Assembly (NCBI GenBank): GCA_937873575.1
Contig: CALMPK010000108.1
Coordinates: 1 to 37,784 of the forward strand
Length of the DNA stretch: 37,784 nucleotides
Direction of reading: 5' to 3'
Source: an uncultured Hyphomicrobiaceae bacterium
GTDB taxonomy: Bacteria > Pseudomonadota > Alphaproteobacteria > Rhizobiales > Hyphomicrobiaceae
Shown here: positions 1 through 9,170 of the stretch, piece by piece
Position numbering within the stretch: position 1 is the first letter of the stretch
Layout: every line of letters starts with the position of its first letter
The notes under the pieces: generated by a model
Database searches by the model: none
Told to the model about the DNA's origin: nothing
What the model saw: the letters and a program-made list of their open reading frames with translations, nothing else
Made by a program: the position numbers and the translations under genes

Positions 1-33
1 CAGGTCGGGATGCGGTGACTTGAGCCACGTCTT

Positions 34-888
34 TTAAATGATCTTTGCGGCCTTGGAGGTGTTGCCCCGTGCCGCGAGCAAGCGGGAGGCGATGGCGGCG
101 GCCGGCACCAGACCGGGGGCCAGTCCGTGCGCCTCCATGGCGAGCGACATCGCCTTTTCCGAATCCGAATCTTCCAGGCCCTGTGCCTGTGCCGTCAGCA
201 ACACGGCGCGGCGGCGGTCTGCCACCTGTTTCTCGACGTGCCCGTGCTTCTTCGCCGAGGCGAGCGAGGTGAGCGCACCCGGCCAGTCACCCTGCTTGCA
301 CTGGAGATCGAACAGCGCTTCCGCCGACCACGCGAGCTGCGGGTTGAGCGTCAGTGCGCGCTCGGCGAACTGGCGCGCAGCTTCCGTCTCGCCTTCGCGC
401 TGCGCTTCGAGGAACAGGCCGCGCAGGCCGAGCTGCTCGGTGTCGGGCTGTGCCAGCATCGATTCGAAGATGCGCCGCGACGTCGCCTTGTCGCCGGTGA
501 GCTGGGCCGCCTGCGCACGCAGCAGATGCGTCAGCGGCTCGTTCGGCAGCGTCTTGCGTGCCTGGACCGCGTAGCGCATGGCGTTCGCTTTGTCGCCGGC
601 GCCGATGGCGATCATGCCCGACGAGAGTGCGTCGAGGCCACGCTTCTGACGGCGGCGGAAGAAGTAGCGGCCGAGCACGGCCGGTCCGATCCACACCGAG
701 CGGATCAGCGACCAGATGAACATGGCCATGCCGAGTAGCAACGTGAACGCCACGACCGCGTGGAACACGCTGATCTCGCCCTCGTAGCCTTCCCAGTTGA
801 ACCCGATCAGGCCGGGCCGGTCGGCGAGCCATGACAGTCCGGTGGCGAGAGCGACGACGCCGAGCAGAAACAGAACGAGACGCAACAT
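34..888 (-). CDS. hemY: HemY-like heme biosynthesis protein, interrupted by a stop codon
   Basis: Inner-membrane protein of the HemY N-terminal family: a hydrophobic segment at residues 1-20, a second at about 42-65, then a basic stretch (RYFFRRRQKRG) and TPR-like helices to the end. In proteobacteria this gene lies beside hemC/hemD; its exact role in heme synthesis is unsettled. The start at 888 is preceded by AGGGAG and lies 12 bases after the mitofilin-like stop at 901, so the two are probably co-transcribed. The reading frame ends at a TAA at 34-36, giving 284 residues, shorter than usual for the family. The same frame continues beyond the stop as KTWLKSPHPDL up to the window edge, which looks like normal HemY sequence. 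So this is either a nonsense mutation or a base error, and the true gene runs off the window. Confidence 0.85.
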   Translation of the reverse strand: MLRLVLFLLGVVALATGLSWLADRPGLIGFNWEGYEGEISVFHAVVAFTLLLGMAMFIWSLIRSVWIGPAVLGRYFFRRRQKRGLDALSSGMIAIGAGDKANAMRYAVQARKTLPNEPLTHLLRAQAAQLTGDKATSRRIFESMLAQPDTEQLGLRGLFLEAQREGETEAARQFAERALTLNPQLAWSAEALFDLQCKQGDWPGALTSLASAKKHGHVEKQVADRRRAVLLTAQAQGLEDSDSEKAMSLAMEAHGLAPGLVPAAAIASRLLAARGNTSKAAKII

Positions 889-900
889 GCCGAGGCTCCC

Positions 901-2747
901 TTATCGCATGGCCGGCGCCGCAGCGGCACTGCTGCCGAGCGACGTCTTGAGCTGGCTCTCGATCTCGCCGAGTGCCTTGTCGACGGCGTGGCGGGGCTCG
1001 ACCTTTTGCATGAACGAAACGGCTGGGGTCAGGGCCGCGGGTGGGGGGTTGGGCCCGCCATGAAGTCGCCGACGCGGCCGTCGTCCAGCGCCTTGTCCAT
1101 GCGGCCGACAACCGCTTCGACGCTGTCGTCGTCGCTGCTGTGGTTCACCTTGCGAACGCGCACGACAGATTTGGCGCCAGCGAGCAGGCGATCGACAACT
1201 CCGCCGTTCTCCGGCTGCTCCGCCGCGTCGATGATGGCGTGGGCGAGCGGCTGGAATTTCTTCTGCAGCTCGGTGAGCGTGGGCACGCCGTCGCTCTTGT
1301 ACTTCTCGAGCGCGCCGAGGTCGACCTTGCCGGCCGCCGCTTTCTTCACCTGCGCCAGCTCGTCGGAGTAGGCGATACCGCGATCGACGACGCGCTTCAG
1401 GTTGGCAAGCTCGAGCGACAGCACGATGCGCTCGGCGTTGGCCTTGCGGTTGTCCTCGGCGGTGACGACCTTCTGCACATTGGTTTCAAGTTCGCCGATG
1501 CGCGCGGTGACGGGGGCGATGGCCGATGCCACGTCGTCGGGCTTGGCGAACGTCTTGAAGCGCTGCGTCACGTCACCCTTGAGCGCGTCGATCGCACTCG
1601 AAACCTTGCCGGTCTCTTCCTGAGCGATGCGCAAAGTCTCGGCGACGCGGCCGTCTTCGGACTTCATGGCTTCGAGACGCTGCGTGATGCGCGCGTTGTC
1701 GGACTTGATGTCGGACAACTCGCGGTCGATACGCTGCGTGCCCGAGCGGGCTGCCTCGGATGCTTCCGCCACGCGCGAGATGCGCGTGTCGATTTCCTCG
1801 CTGACGCTCTTGCGCAGCGATGCGAGCTGGTTGGCGACGGTCGACTGGAGATCGGCGACGCGGCCGGTCACTGCGGCGAGCTGCGGTATTGCGGCGGCGC
1901 CCTGGCTGCCCTCGGCGGCCTTGCTCAACAACTGGAGCTGCTGCTCGAGCTTGGCGATGCGCTCGGCGTCCGCCGCGTTTCCTTCGGCAGCGTTCACCTT
2001 CTTCGCCACGGCCTCGGTCTCGGCTCGCAGCTTGCCCTGGCCCTCCGTTACCGCGGCGAGCTTCGTCTCGATGCCTTCGAGCTTGGCGAGACGCGCATTG
2101 ACCGACGCGACTTTCTCGGCGAGGTCGGCGTCGGCCGCGGACTTGGCGGATTGCTGTGCCTTTTCCAGTGCGGCGAGGCGGTTCTTGAGGTCGCCCGCAT
2201 CCTGGCCGCCGCCGGAAAGGCCGACGGGCAAGCCGAGTTCACGAAGCTGTGGCGCAAGGGCATCCGCGCCGAGCAGCGCGATGAAGCCGCCGACGAGTCC
2301 CGCGGTCGTATGCGAGAGTATGCGGCCGATGGCGGAGCCGCCCCGCTTCGGCGCGGGGGGCGTCGCGGCGCCTTCGGCCGCACTGGCCGATGGCTTGCCG
2401 GCTGCTGCTGCCGGCTGTGCGCCGGTCGTTTTGGCGGCGGTCGCCGGGCCCGTAGCGGGCTTGGTTCCAGTGGCGGAAGCGGCCGCACTGGCCGTCGGGG
2501 GCACCGAGCCGCCGGACGCCGCGGCACCAGCGGTGGCGGTAGCTTTCGCCTCGCCAGGCTTCGCTTCAGCGGCCTTTACGTCGGCGGGTTTGCTCTCGGC
2601 GCTCTTCGTGTCACCGGGCTTGGCATCGGCCGCCTTGGTGCCGGCCTCCTTGATCTCGACGGCCTTGAGGTCCAGCGTCGCATGTGGACGCTTGGGATCG
2701 CCCTGACGCAGGGGGTCCTTCCTGCCATCGTCCTTCGGGCTGGTCAT
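901..2747 (-). pseudogene. Mitofilin/Mic60-like membrane protein, frameshifted near its C-terminus
   Basis: Alphaproteobacterial homologue of mitochondrial Mic60 (COG4223 type), normally encoded between hemD and hemY. Residues about 30-135 are a low-complexity Ala/Lys/Pro-rich cytoplasmic region, about 140-163 a membrane segment, and about 185-440 a long coiled coil. The start at 2747 has GGAG 8 bases upstream. The open frame ends at 1029 with GRVGDFMAGPTPHPRP. The expected C-terminus is found in another frame (PPAALTPAVSFMQKVEP, then HAVDKALGEIESQLKTSLG) and ends at a TAA at 901-903. One missing base in the run of six G at 1043-1048 would restore a continuous protein. I therefore annotate the whole span. 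It is a homopolymer indel, either real or a sequencing error. Family assignment rests on architecture, context and the C-terminal motif. Confidence 0.82.
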
Positions 2748-2893
2748 GCTTGAGGCTCCACTTCACGCGCTACGCGGCCAAATCGCGAGGCCCCGGGCCT
2801 GCGATCCGCCGTCCAAGAAATTCCGGTTGGCTCGGTTCTGATTGTCGAAGGCCGTCGCCGAGTTGGTTTTTTGGCTGTTCCGGAGTGCGAGGC

Positions 2894-3643
2894 TCATCTG
2901 AATTCTGCCGCCAGTTCACGAACCAACGCAACCGTTTCTTCGATGTTCGGCCGGGCCGCAACCTTAACCCTGGCTCCGCCGAGCGGTTCCAGGCACTTCG
3001 CTATGCCCTTGGAAAGGCAGAGGTATGTCGGATGCGTCGCCGCCGCGGACAAACCATTTACCGCGACAACGTGAAGATATGCTTCAGCGGTCGCCGGCGA
3101 CATCAGCACCACGGCGTCGTACGCCTCGCGCCGCAGCCCGTCGAGGGCCTCGGGAGTGAGACTTTCTGCGATATGCGACCGGTAGACGATCTGCCGTTCA
3201 AGCGCGATGCCGGCTTCAGCGAGCGGCGGGGCGAGATCGAACGAGAGCTTGTCGCCGGAAACGTGCAGCAGCGGCCCGGCAAGCCCTTTTTCCCGCGCCA
3301 GCCGGGGCCATGCCTCGAGGATCACCGGCAGCAGGTCCTTCGCTGCGGCCGGGCCGAGCGTGACCGAGGCGAAACCGAGATCGCGCGCGGCGCGCGCGGT
3401 GCCGGTGCCGACGACGAACAAGGGCCGCCCGAGCAGCTCCTTCAGCACCGGGCTCGTCGCCAGGGCTCTCAGGCCATTGCGGCTGGTGACGACCAAGCCG
3501 CCGATGCCGTCGAAAACTTCCCGTGGCGGCGGTAGCAGCTCGATTTCGAGCAACGGCGAAATGTCGGCTGAATGCCCCTCGTGCACGAGCGCCTCGCGCA
3601 TTTCGGTGGCGTCGGGCTCGGGGCGCGTAATCAGCAGATGCAT
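2894..3643 (-). CDS. hemD: Uroporphyrinogen-III synthase
   Basis: Cyclises and isomerises hydroxymethylbilane to uroporphyrinogen III, the branch point to heme, siroheme and cobalamin. About 249 residues, usual for HemD. It has the typical beginning LLITRPEPDA, the segment GLVVTSRNGLRAL, FVVGTGTARAARDLGF, and a second half with DAVVLMSPATAEAYL. The family is poorly conserved, so context matters: it follows hemC by 10 bases and precedes the mitofilin-like gene and hemY. I chose the ATG at 3643 because it begins directly at the conserved N-terminal strand and lies just after the hemC stop (3654). An in-frame start at 3688 would overlap hemC and add 15 non-conserved residues. Confidence 0.9.
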   Translation of the reverse strand: MHLLITRPEPDATEMREALVHEGHSADISPLLEIELLPPPREVFDGIGGLVVTSRNGLRALATSPVLKELLGRPLFVVGTGTARAARDLGFASVTLGPAAAKDLLPVILEAWPRLAREKGLAGPLLHVSGDKLSFDLAPPLAEAGIALERQIVYRSHIAESLTPEALDGLRREAYDAVVLMSPATAEAYLHVVAVNGLSAAATHPTYLCLSKGIAKCLEPLGGARVKVAARPNIEETVALVRELAAEFR

Positions 3644-3653
3644 CGCAGAAGGC

Positions 3654-4583
3654 TCATCCCGCGGTCGTGAAGAAGCCGGGACCGGCACGTCCGAGCAGCT
3701 CCTCGGCGGCCGAGTTTCCGAGCAGCGCGGCGTCGCTCGCCGGTCCGCTGCGCTCGGTGGCGTGAGAGACGCGCCCGTCCGGCGTCAGGATCTCGCCCAG
3801 GAACAGGAGGCGGCCATTCTCGAGCGTGGCGAGACCGGCGATCGGCGTGCGGCACGAGCCTTCGAGCTTGCGCAGAAACGCGCGCTCCGCCGCAACGCAA
3901 ATGGCCGTATCCGGGTCGTTCAGCGGTGCGATGAGGGCAGCGGTCGCCGTATCGCCCTCGCGGATCTCGATGCCGATGGCCGCTTGCGCCACCGCCGGCA
4001 GCATCTCATTTGTCGGGATGGCGCGGGCGATCTGGTCGGAGAGCCCGAGCCGGTTCAAACCTGCGCAGGCGAGAAACGTCGCCGTTGCCACCCCGTCGCG
4101 GAGCTTCTTCAGTCGCGTCTGTACATTGCCACGAAAGCCGACAACCTCGAGGTCGGGGCGCAGCCGCCGCACCTGCGCCTGACGCCGCAGCGAGGACGTG
4201 CCCACTACGGCGCCTTGTGGCAGCTCGGCGAGCGAGCGATAGTCGAGGCTGATGAATGCGTCGCGGACGTCCTCTCGCGGCAAGGTCGCGCCGATCACGA
4301 GGCCCTCGGGCAGCTCCGTCTGCATGTCCTTCATGGAATGGACGGCGAGATCGACCTCGCGCGTCAGCAGCGCGTCCTCGATCTCTTTCGTGAAGAGGCC
4401 CTTGCCGCCGACCTCGGCCAGCGGCCGGTCGAGGATGCGGTCGCCCGCGGTCTTGATGACGACGATCTCGAACGATGCCTCGGGGAGGCCATGGGCCCGC
4501 ATCAGACGGTCGCGGACCTCGTAGGCCTGCGCGAGGGCCAGCGGCGAGCCGCGGGTGCCGATGCGGATGACGTTGGCTTGCAA
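3654..4583 (-). CDS. hemC: Hydroxymethylbilane synthase (porphobilinogen deaminase)
   Basis: Joins four porphobilinogen units into hydroxymethylbilane in the cytoplasm, using a dipyrromethane cofactor attached to a cysteine. The family signature is plain: [15 protein letters not shown] at residues 6-20, KTAGDRI at 44-50, [14 protein letters not shown] at 60-73, HSMKDMQ at 82-88, [10 protein letters not shown] at 128-137, and the cofactor cysteine C244 in [11 protein letters not shown]. With the TTG start at 4583 the protein has 309 residues, the normal length, and TGGAG lies 8 bases upstream. An ATG at 4706 in the same frame would add 41 Pro/Ala-rich residues without family support. It is the first gene of the minus-strand heme cluster, divergent from tsaD. 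Confidence 0.95.
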   Translation of the reverse strand: MQANVIRIGTRGSPLALAQAYEVRDRLMRAHGLPEASFEIVVIKTAGDRILDRPLAEVGGKGLFTKEIEDALLTREVDLAVHSMKDMQTELPEGLVIGATLPREDVRDAFISLDYRSLAELPQGAVVGTSSLRRQAQVRRLRPDLEVVGFRGNVQTRLKKLRDGVATATFLACAGLNRLGLSDQIARAIPTNEMLPAVAQAAIGIEIREGDTATAALIAPLNDPDTAICVAAERAFLRKLEGSCRTPIAGLATLENGRLLFLGEILTPDGRVSHATERSGPASDAALLGNSAAEELLGRAGPGFFTTAG

Positions 4584-4764
4584 GCGAATGGCTCCAGGTG
4601 CTAGGCGGTCGGGAGGCGCAGGACCGGGTGTGTCCCGAGGCGCTGTATCGCGCGGCGCGATGACGTAAACCGCGCTCCCGGCAGGAGGTTGCGAAGGCGG
4701 CGCCATTAATGACCATTGCCGCCGCGGAACGCAAATGCTCAGGAACGGGGCCAAGATAGCGCAG
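4584..4764. promoter_or_regulatory. Divergent hemC/tsaD intergenic region
   Basis: This 181-base gap separates the starts of hemC (minus) and tsaD (plus), so it should carry promoters for both directions. I see no convincing -35/-10 pair or riboswitch. Longer in-frame starts for hemC (4706) and tsaD (4735) fall inside it and would shrink or remove the gap if used. Confidence 0.4.
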
Positions 4765-5892
4765 ATGTCCGCCAGCCTCACATCACCGTCGCGCGAGACC
4801 GTGGTTCTCGGCATCGAGACGAGCTGCGACGAGACGGCGGCGGCAATCGTCGCGCGTTCTCCCGACGGGCGCGGCCGCATCCTGGCGAATGTCGTGCGTT
4901 CGCAATGGGAGCAGCACCGGGCGTTCGGCGGCGTCGTACCGGAGATCGCCGCGCGCGCCCATGTCGAATGCCTCGATACATTGATCTCGGAAGCGCTCGC
5001 AGCGGCGGGCTTGGGCCTCGCGGACGTCGATGCCATTGCCGCGACCGCCGGGCCGGGGCTGATCGGCGGGCTCATCGTCGGGCTCGTCACGGGAAAGGCG
5101 CTCGCCCTCGCGCTCGGCAAGCCGCTGATCGCGGTCAACCACCTCGAGGCGCACGCATTGACCGCCGGCCTGACCGACGGGCTCGCTCCCCCCTATCTGC
5201 TGCTGCTCGTATCTGGGGGGCATACGCAACTCCTGCTCGTGGAGGATGTCGGCCGCTACCGCCGGCTCGGCAGCACCATCGACGATGCGCTCGGCGAGGC
5301 GTTCGACAAGACCGCCAAGCTGCTGGGGCTCGCGATGCCCGGTGGCCCCTCGGTCGAACGCGCCGCCGTGGCGGGCGATGCTGCCCGTTTCGCGCTGCCG
5401 CGGCCGATGCTCGGCCGGCCGGAGCCGCACTTCTCGTTCGCGGGTCTCAAGACGGCCGTCCGTCAGCAGGCCCTCGCCGCCGCGCCCCTCACTGATCGCG
5501 ACGTCGCCGATCTCTGCGCCTCGTTCCAGATGGCGGTCGTGGAGACGGTGGTGGACCGCACCGCGCGGGCCATGGCGCTCGCCGAGCCGGCGCTTGAAAC
5601 GTCGGGTGCAGGATCGGGCGACCGCGCGCTGGTCGTGGCCGGCGGCGTCGCGGCAAATCAGGCGATCCGGGGTGCGTTGACGCGGCTCGCCGCCGCCCGC
5701 GGATTCACCTTCCATGCGCCGCCCCTGGCTCTCTGCGGAGATAATGCGGCCATGATCGCCTGGACTGGAGCGGAACGTCTGGCGCGCGGTCTGGAGGGCA
5801 CCGCGGACGCTCCCGCCCGCCCGCGCTGGCCGCTCGATAGCGAAGCCGTCCCGGCCCTCGGCGGCGACGGGCTCAAGGGCGCAAAGGCGTAA
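4765..5892 (+). CDS. tsaD: tRNA N6-adenosine threonylcarbamoyltransferase TsaD
   Basis: Transfers the threonylcarbamoyl group from threonylcarbamoyl-AMP to A37 of ANN-decoding tRNAs, in complex with TsaB/TsaE. ASKHA-fold motifs are clear: [16 protein letters not shown] at residues 14-29, the metal-binding histidines H126 and H130 in NHLEAH, the nucleotide loop [11 protein letters not shown], and [15 protein letters not shown] in the C-terminal lobe. 375 residues, a little longer than the E. coli enzyme through insertions typical of alphaproteobacteria. The ATG at 4765 is chosen because it lies closest to the conserved N-terminus; an ATG at 4735 would add ten residues. Its product (t6A) is the substrate of MtaB, encoded at 15152. 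Confidence 0.95.
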   Translation: MSASLTSPSRETVVLGIETSCDETAAAIVARSPDGRGRILANVVRSQWEQHRAFGGVVPEIAARAHVECLDTLISEALAAAGLGLADVDAIAATAGPGLIGGLIVGLVTGKALALALGKPLIAVNHLEAHALTAGLTDGLAPPYLLLLVSGGHTQLLLVEDVGRYRRLGSTIDDALGEAFDKTAKLLGLAMPGGPSVERAAVAGDAARFALPRPMLGRPEPHFSFAGLKTAVRQQALAAAPLTDRDVADLCASFQMAVVETVVDRTARAMALAEPALETSGAGSGDRALVVAGGVAANQAIRGALTRLAAARGFTFHAPPLALCGDNAAMIAWTGAERLARGLEGTADAPARPRWPLDSEAVPALGGDGLKGAKA

Positions 5893-6020
5893 GCGCCGGC
5901 CGGGATCAGTGCTGCTCTTCCAAGCGATGCCCGTGCCGTGCCAGAATGTCGCACCTTGCGGCCGCCGGCGTCTGGCCGTCCGCTTCGATCAACCGTTCAG
6001 CGATTTTGGCGATCCGGCCC

Positions 6021-6866
6021 ATGGCGAGCTCGATTTCCGGCAAGCGCGATCCTGTCGTGCTCCCGATCACCCACACCGATATCGTCGAGTCCCTGGCCAA
6101 GGGGCTCAGGGATTTCCAGGCCGCGCCACGCTACGGGCTCATGCTCGGCGTGCTGGTGGCGGCGGGCGGGGTGCTCATCGTTATGAGTCTCACCGCGCTC
6201 AAGATGATCTATCTGGCCTATCCCCTCGCCGCCGGCTTCGCGATCATCGCGCCGCACCTCGCTACGGGTCTCTATGTCGTCAGCCGGGAGCTCGAGCAGG
6301 GTCGCCCGGCGCCGAGCCTAGGCTTCATCTGGAACGCGGTGATGAACCGGAGCGAAGTGCGGTGGATGGGCTTCGTCACGCTCTTCGTCTTCATCATGTG
6401 GATGTACCAGGTGCGCTTCCTGATGGCGCTGTTCCTCGGCATGAGCGGCACGGACGCCAGCCTGCGTGAGTTTCTCACCATGATCCTCACGAGCAACGAG
6501 GGCCTGCTGTTCCTCGGCATCGGCAACATTGTCGGCGCGGCGATCTCGCTCTTTCTTTTCAGCATCACCGTCGTGTCGTTTCCGCTCGTTCTCGAACGCG
6601 ACGTCGATCTCGTCACCGCCATGATTACGAGCGTGCGCGCTGTCGCCGCCAGTCCGGTGCCGATGATCGGCTGGGCGGCTGTCATCGTCATGACGCTGCT
6701 GGTCTCGGCCTTGCCGATGTTCGTCGGGCTCATCGTCACGCTGCCGGTGCTCGGGCATGCGACGTGGCATCTCTATCGCCGGGTCGTGGCCCCCGAGCCG
6801 GCGGACGCGACCAGCGCCGCCGCGTCCGGTGCCGAGGTGCACCCCGGAACGCCGGCGAGTGCCTGA
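6021..6866 (+). CDS. DUF2189 integral membrane protein
   Basis: About 281 residues with roughly six hydrophobic segments, a short polar N-terminus and an Ala/Pro-rich tail. The pattern DIVESLAKGLRDFQAAPRYG before the first membrane helix and the ending LPVLGHATWHLYRRVVAP identify the DUF2189 family; its function is unknown. A paralogue with the same two motifs lies at 11322-12176 on the other strand. The ATG at 6021 precedes the conserved part directly; an in-frame ATG at 5946 would add 25 residues that do not look conserved. It lies between tsaD and gpsA, genes that are often neighbours in Rhizobiales, so it is probably an insertion into that block. Confidence 0.85.
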   Translation: MASSISGKRDPVVLPITHTDIVESLAKGLRDFQAAPRYGLMLGVLVAAGGVLIVMSLTALKMIYLAYPLAAGFAIIAPHLATGLYVVSRELEQGRPAPSLGFIWNAVMNRSEVRWMGFVTLFVFIMWMYQVRFLMALFLGMSGTDASLREFLTMILTSNEGLLFLGIGNIVGAAISLFLFSITVVSFPLVLERDVDLVTAMITSVRAVAASPVPMIGWAAVIVMTLLVSALPMFVGLIVTLPVLGHATWHLYRRVVAPEPADATSAAASGAEVHPGTPASA

Positions 6867-7142
6867 GCGGGGCGCGGCCGCTGCCGCGTGATGCCCTCGC
6901 GTCAAGCACGCCGGCCGGTGCTCTCACATGCGGGCCATTGCCTCCGCAACAGAACGTGGTAGAGCGCTAACCGATCAGAGAACCTCAAGCGGCTTCGCTG
7001 ACCGCTCGAACGCGCACGAAGATCGAATGTCGAGGGCGTCTTTTCCAGTCCGTCGCCGAGGTTTTGCGGCGCGGTGGCACGATGCCCAAGGGCGCGGCGC
7101 GGACGGTCGCATGGCCGCGAATTTTCAAGTGAAGGGGGCATC

Positions 7143-8138
7143 ATGCAGCTCGAGAGCGTCGGCGTCATCGGTGGCGGCGCCTGGGGCACGGCACTGGCGC
7201 AGACGTTGCGGCTCGCAGGCCGTCGCGTAACGCTATGGGCGCGCGAGGCGGATGTCGTGTCCGACATCAACCAGCGCCACGTCAACTCGGGCTTCCTCCC
7301 CGGCATACCGCTCGACGACCGGCTGGTAGCGACGAGCGACCTCGCGGGCATCGCGGCGTCGGACGCCATTCTCATGGTTGCGCCGGCCCAGCACGTCCGC
7401 GCGGTCTCGGCTGCGCTCAGGCCGTTGCTGAAGCCGGGCCAGATCGTCGTCAACTGTGCCAAGGGCATCGAGCAGGCGACGGGCAAGCTCATGGGCGAAG
7501 TGCTGGCGGACGCCCTGCCGGATGCGACGCTCGCCGTACTCTCGGGCCCGAGCTTCGCGGCCGACGTGGCGCGCGGGTTGCCGACCGCTCTCACCATCGC
7601 CACCGAGCGCGAGGATTTCGGCCGCGTGCTCGCGGAGGGCATCGGCTATCGCCAGTTCCGCCTCTACTGGACGCGAGATCGCATCGGCGTCGAGATCGGC
7701 GGCGCGGTGAAGAACGTGCTCGCCATCGCCGCCGGCATCGTCGCCGGCAAGGGCCTTGGCGCCAGCGCCCACGCGGCCCTCGTCGCGCGCGGGTTCTCCG
7801 AGTTGCGGCGGTTCGGCGCTTCGTTCGGCGCGGAGCCCGGAAAGCTGCTGGGGGTTTCGGGCCTCGGCGATCTGATCCTCACCTGCGGCAGTCCGCAATC
7901 GCGCAACATGAGCCTCGGGCGCGCGCTCGGCGAAGGCCGCTCGATCGAGGAAATTCTCGGCGCGCGCCGCGCCGTCACCGAGGGCGTCTGGACCGCCGCG
8001 GCCGTGGTGCGGCTGGCGCGTGAGCGGCGCATCGAGATGCCGATCGCGGAGGCGGTGCACGCGATCGTCGAAGGCCGCGCCAGCGTCGACGATGCCATCG
8101 CCGCGCTGCTCTCGCGCCCGTTCAAGGCGGAGGGTTGA
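7143..8138 (+). CDS. gpsA: Glycerol-3-phosphate dehydrogenase [NAD(P)+]
   Basis: Reduces dihydroxyacetone phosphate to sn-glycerol-3-phosphate for phospholipid synthesis in the cytoplasm. The N-terminus VGVIGGGAWGTALAQTL (residues 6-22) is the Rossmann nucleotide-binding loop. NCAKGIEQ, LSGPSFAADVARGLPTA and GGAVKNVLAIAAGI (with the catalytic lysine) follow in the order of the family, and GLGDLILTC and RNMSLGRALGEG complete the C-terminal domain. 331 residues, normal length. The ATG at 7143 has AAGGGGG upstream; a longer in-frame reading from 7074 has no support. It converges on sdhB with a hairpin between them. Confidence 0.96.
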   Translation: MQLESVGVIGGGAWGTALAQTLRLAGRRVTLWAREADVVSDINQRHVNSGFLPGIPLDDRLVATSDLAGIAASDAILMVAPAQHVRAVSAALRPLLKPGQIVVNCAKGIEQATGKLMGEVLADALPDATLAVLSGPSFAADVARGLPTALTIATEREDFGRVLAEGIGYRQFRLYWTRDRIGVEIGGAVKNVLAIAAGIVAGKGLGASAHAALVARGFSELRRFGASFGAEPGKLLGVSGLGDLILTCGSPQSRNMSLGRALGEGRSIEEILGARRAVTEGVWTAAAVVRLARERRIEMPIAEAVHAIVEGRASVDDAIAALLSRPFKAEG

Positions 8139-8145
8139 AACGAAA

Positions 8146-8169
8146 GCGGCGGACCAATTGGCCCGCCGC
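8146..8169. terminator. Hairpin between convergent gpsA and sdhB
   Basis: GCGGCGG at 8146-8152 pairs perfectly with CCGCCGC at 8163-8169. Inside, CC and GG extend the stem around an AATT loop after one mismatch. It lies just after the gpsA stop and before the sdhB stop on the opposite strand, so it may end transcripts from both sides. There is no strong U-tract. Confidence 0.5.
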
Positions 8170-8209
8170 ATCGTGTCTCATCGGATCTCTGAAACCGGGC
8201 GCCTGCCGC

Positions 8210-8989
8210 TCAGACGCGGCGCTCGACCATCAGCTTCTTCAGCTCGGCGATGGCCTTGGCGGGCGAGAGGCCCTTGGGGCAGGCTTTCGCGCAGTTCATG
8301 ATGGTGTGGCAGCGGAAGAGGCGGAACGGGTCCTCGAGGTTGTCGAGCCGCTCTCCGGTCGCCTCGTCGCGGCTGTCGATCACCCAGCGGTAGGCCTGCA
8401 GCAGGATGGCCGGGCCGAGGTAGCGGTCCGAGTTCCACCAGTAGCTCGGGCACGAGGTCGAGCAGCACGCACACAGGATGCACTCGTAGAGGCCATCGAG
8501 CTTCTCGCGGTCCTCGCGAGACTGCTTCCATTCCTTCGGCGGGGCGGGCGTATCGGTCTTCAGCCAGGGCTCGATGGAGCGGTGCTGGGCGTAGAAGTTC
8601 GTCATGTCCGGCACGAGGTCCTTGATGACGCTCATGTGGGGCAGCGGGTAGATCTTGACGGCGCCGGAGATGTCCTCGATCGCCTTGAGGCAGGCGAGCG
8701 TGTTGGTGCCGTCGATATTCATGGAGCACGAGCCGCAGATGCCCTCGCGGCACGAGCGGCGGAAGGTGAGCGAGGGGTCGATCTCGTTCTTGATCTTGAG
8801 AAGCGCGTCGAGAACCATCGGCCCGCATTCGTCGAGATTGAGGTGGTAGCTGTCGATGCGCGGGTTTTCGCCGGTGTCAGGGTTCCAGCGATAGATGCGG
8901 AACTCCTTCCATTTTCCCTTGCCGGTCGGCTTGTTCCACGTCTTGCCGGTCTTGTAGGTCGAGTTCTTCGGGAGTGTCAGCTGGACCAT
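8210..8989 (-). CDS. sdhB: Succinate dehydrogenase iron-sulfur subunit
   Basis: Electron-transfer subunit of complex II, carrying electrons from the SdhA flavin to ubiquinone at the inner membrane. All three cluster motifs are present: CREGICGSC with a later TLAC for [2Fe-2S], [12 protein letters not shown] for [4Fe-4S], and [14 protein letters not shown] for the [3Fe-4S] cluster and remaining ligand. 259 residues, ending in the family's usual KKLMVERRV. The ATG at 8989 starts with [10 protein letters not shown], the conserved N-terminus; longer readings to 9196 are not supported. Unusually, no sdhC, sdhD or sdhA lies upstream: about 180 bases of noncoding DNA and then a divergent META-domain gene are found instead. 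Confidence 0.97.
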   Translation of the reverse strand: MVQLTLPKNSTYKTGKTWNKPTGKGKWKEFRIYRWNPDTGENPRIDSYHLNLDECGPMVLDALLKIKNEIDPSLTFRRSCREGICGSCSMNIDGTNTLACLKAIEDISGAVKIYPLPHMSVIKDLVPDMTNFYAQHRSIEPWLKTDTPAPPKEWKQSREDREKLDGLYECILCACCSTSCPSYWWNSDRYLGPAILLQAYRWVIDSRDEATGERLDNLEDPFRLFRCHTIMNCAKACPKGLSPAKAIAELKKLMVERRV

Positions 8990-9170
8990 CTCGCAAACCG
9001 TCCGTTGATTGGTTCGATAACCGGCAAGCCGGATGCGTCGTTCGTGCGGGGAGCGGGTGCTCTCGCGGCGCAACAATACCACGACGGCAGCCTCTGACTT
9101 GCTCTCTCGGGACCAAAGTGTCAACGCTACCAACGCATACCCGGACGCCCTGGCGAAGGAGGAATGAACT

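Noticed and set aside
1041..2753. 570-residue plus-strand ORF opposite the mitofilin-like gene
   Set aside because: It is the antisense shadow of a high-GC gene; composition is Gly/Arg/Leu-rich without family features, while the minus strand shows a clear coiled-coil protein.
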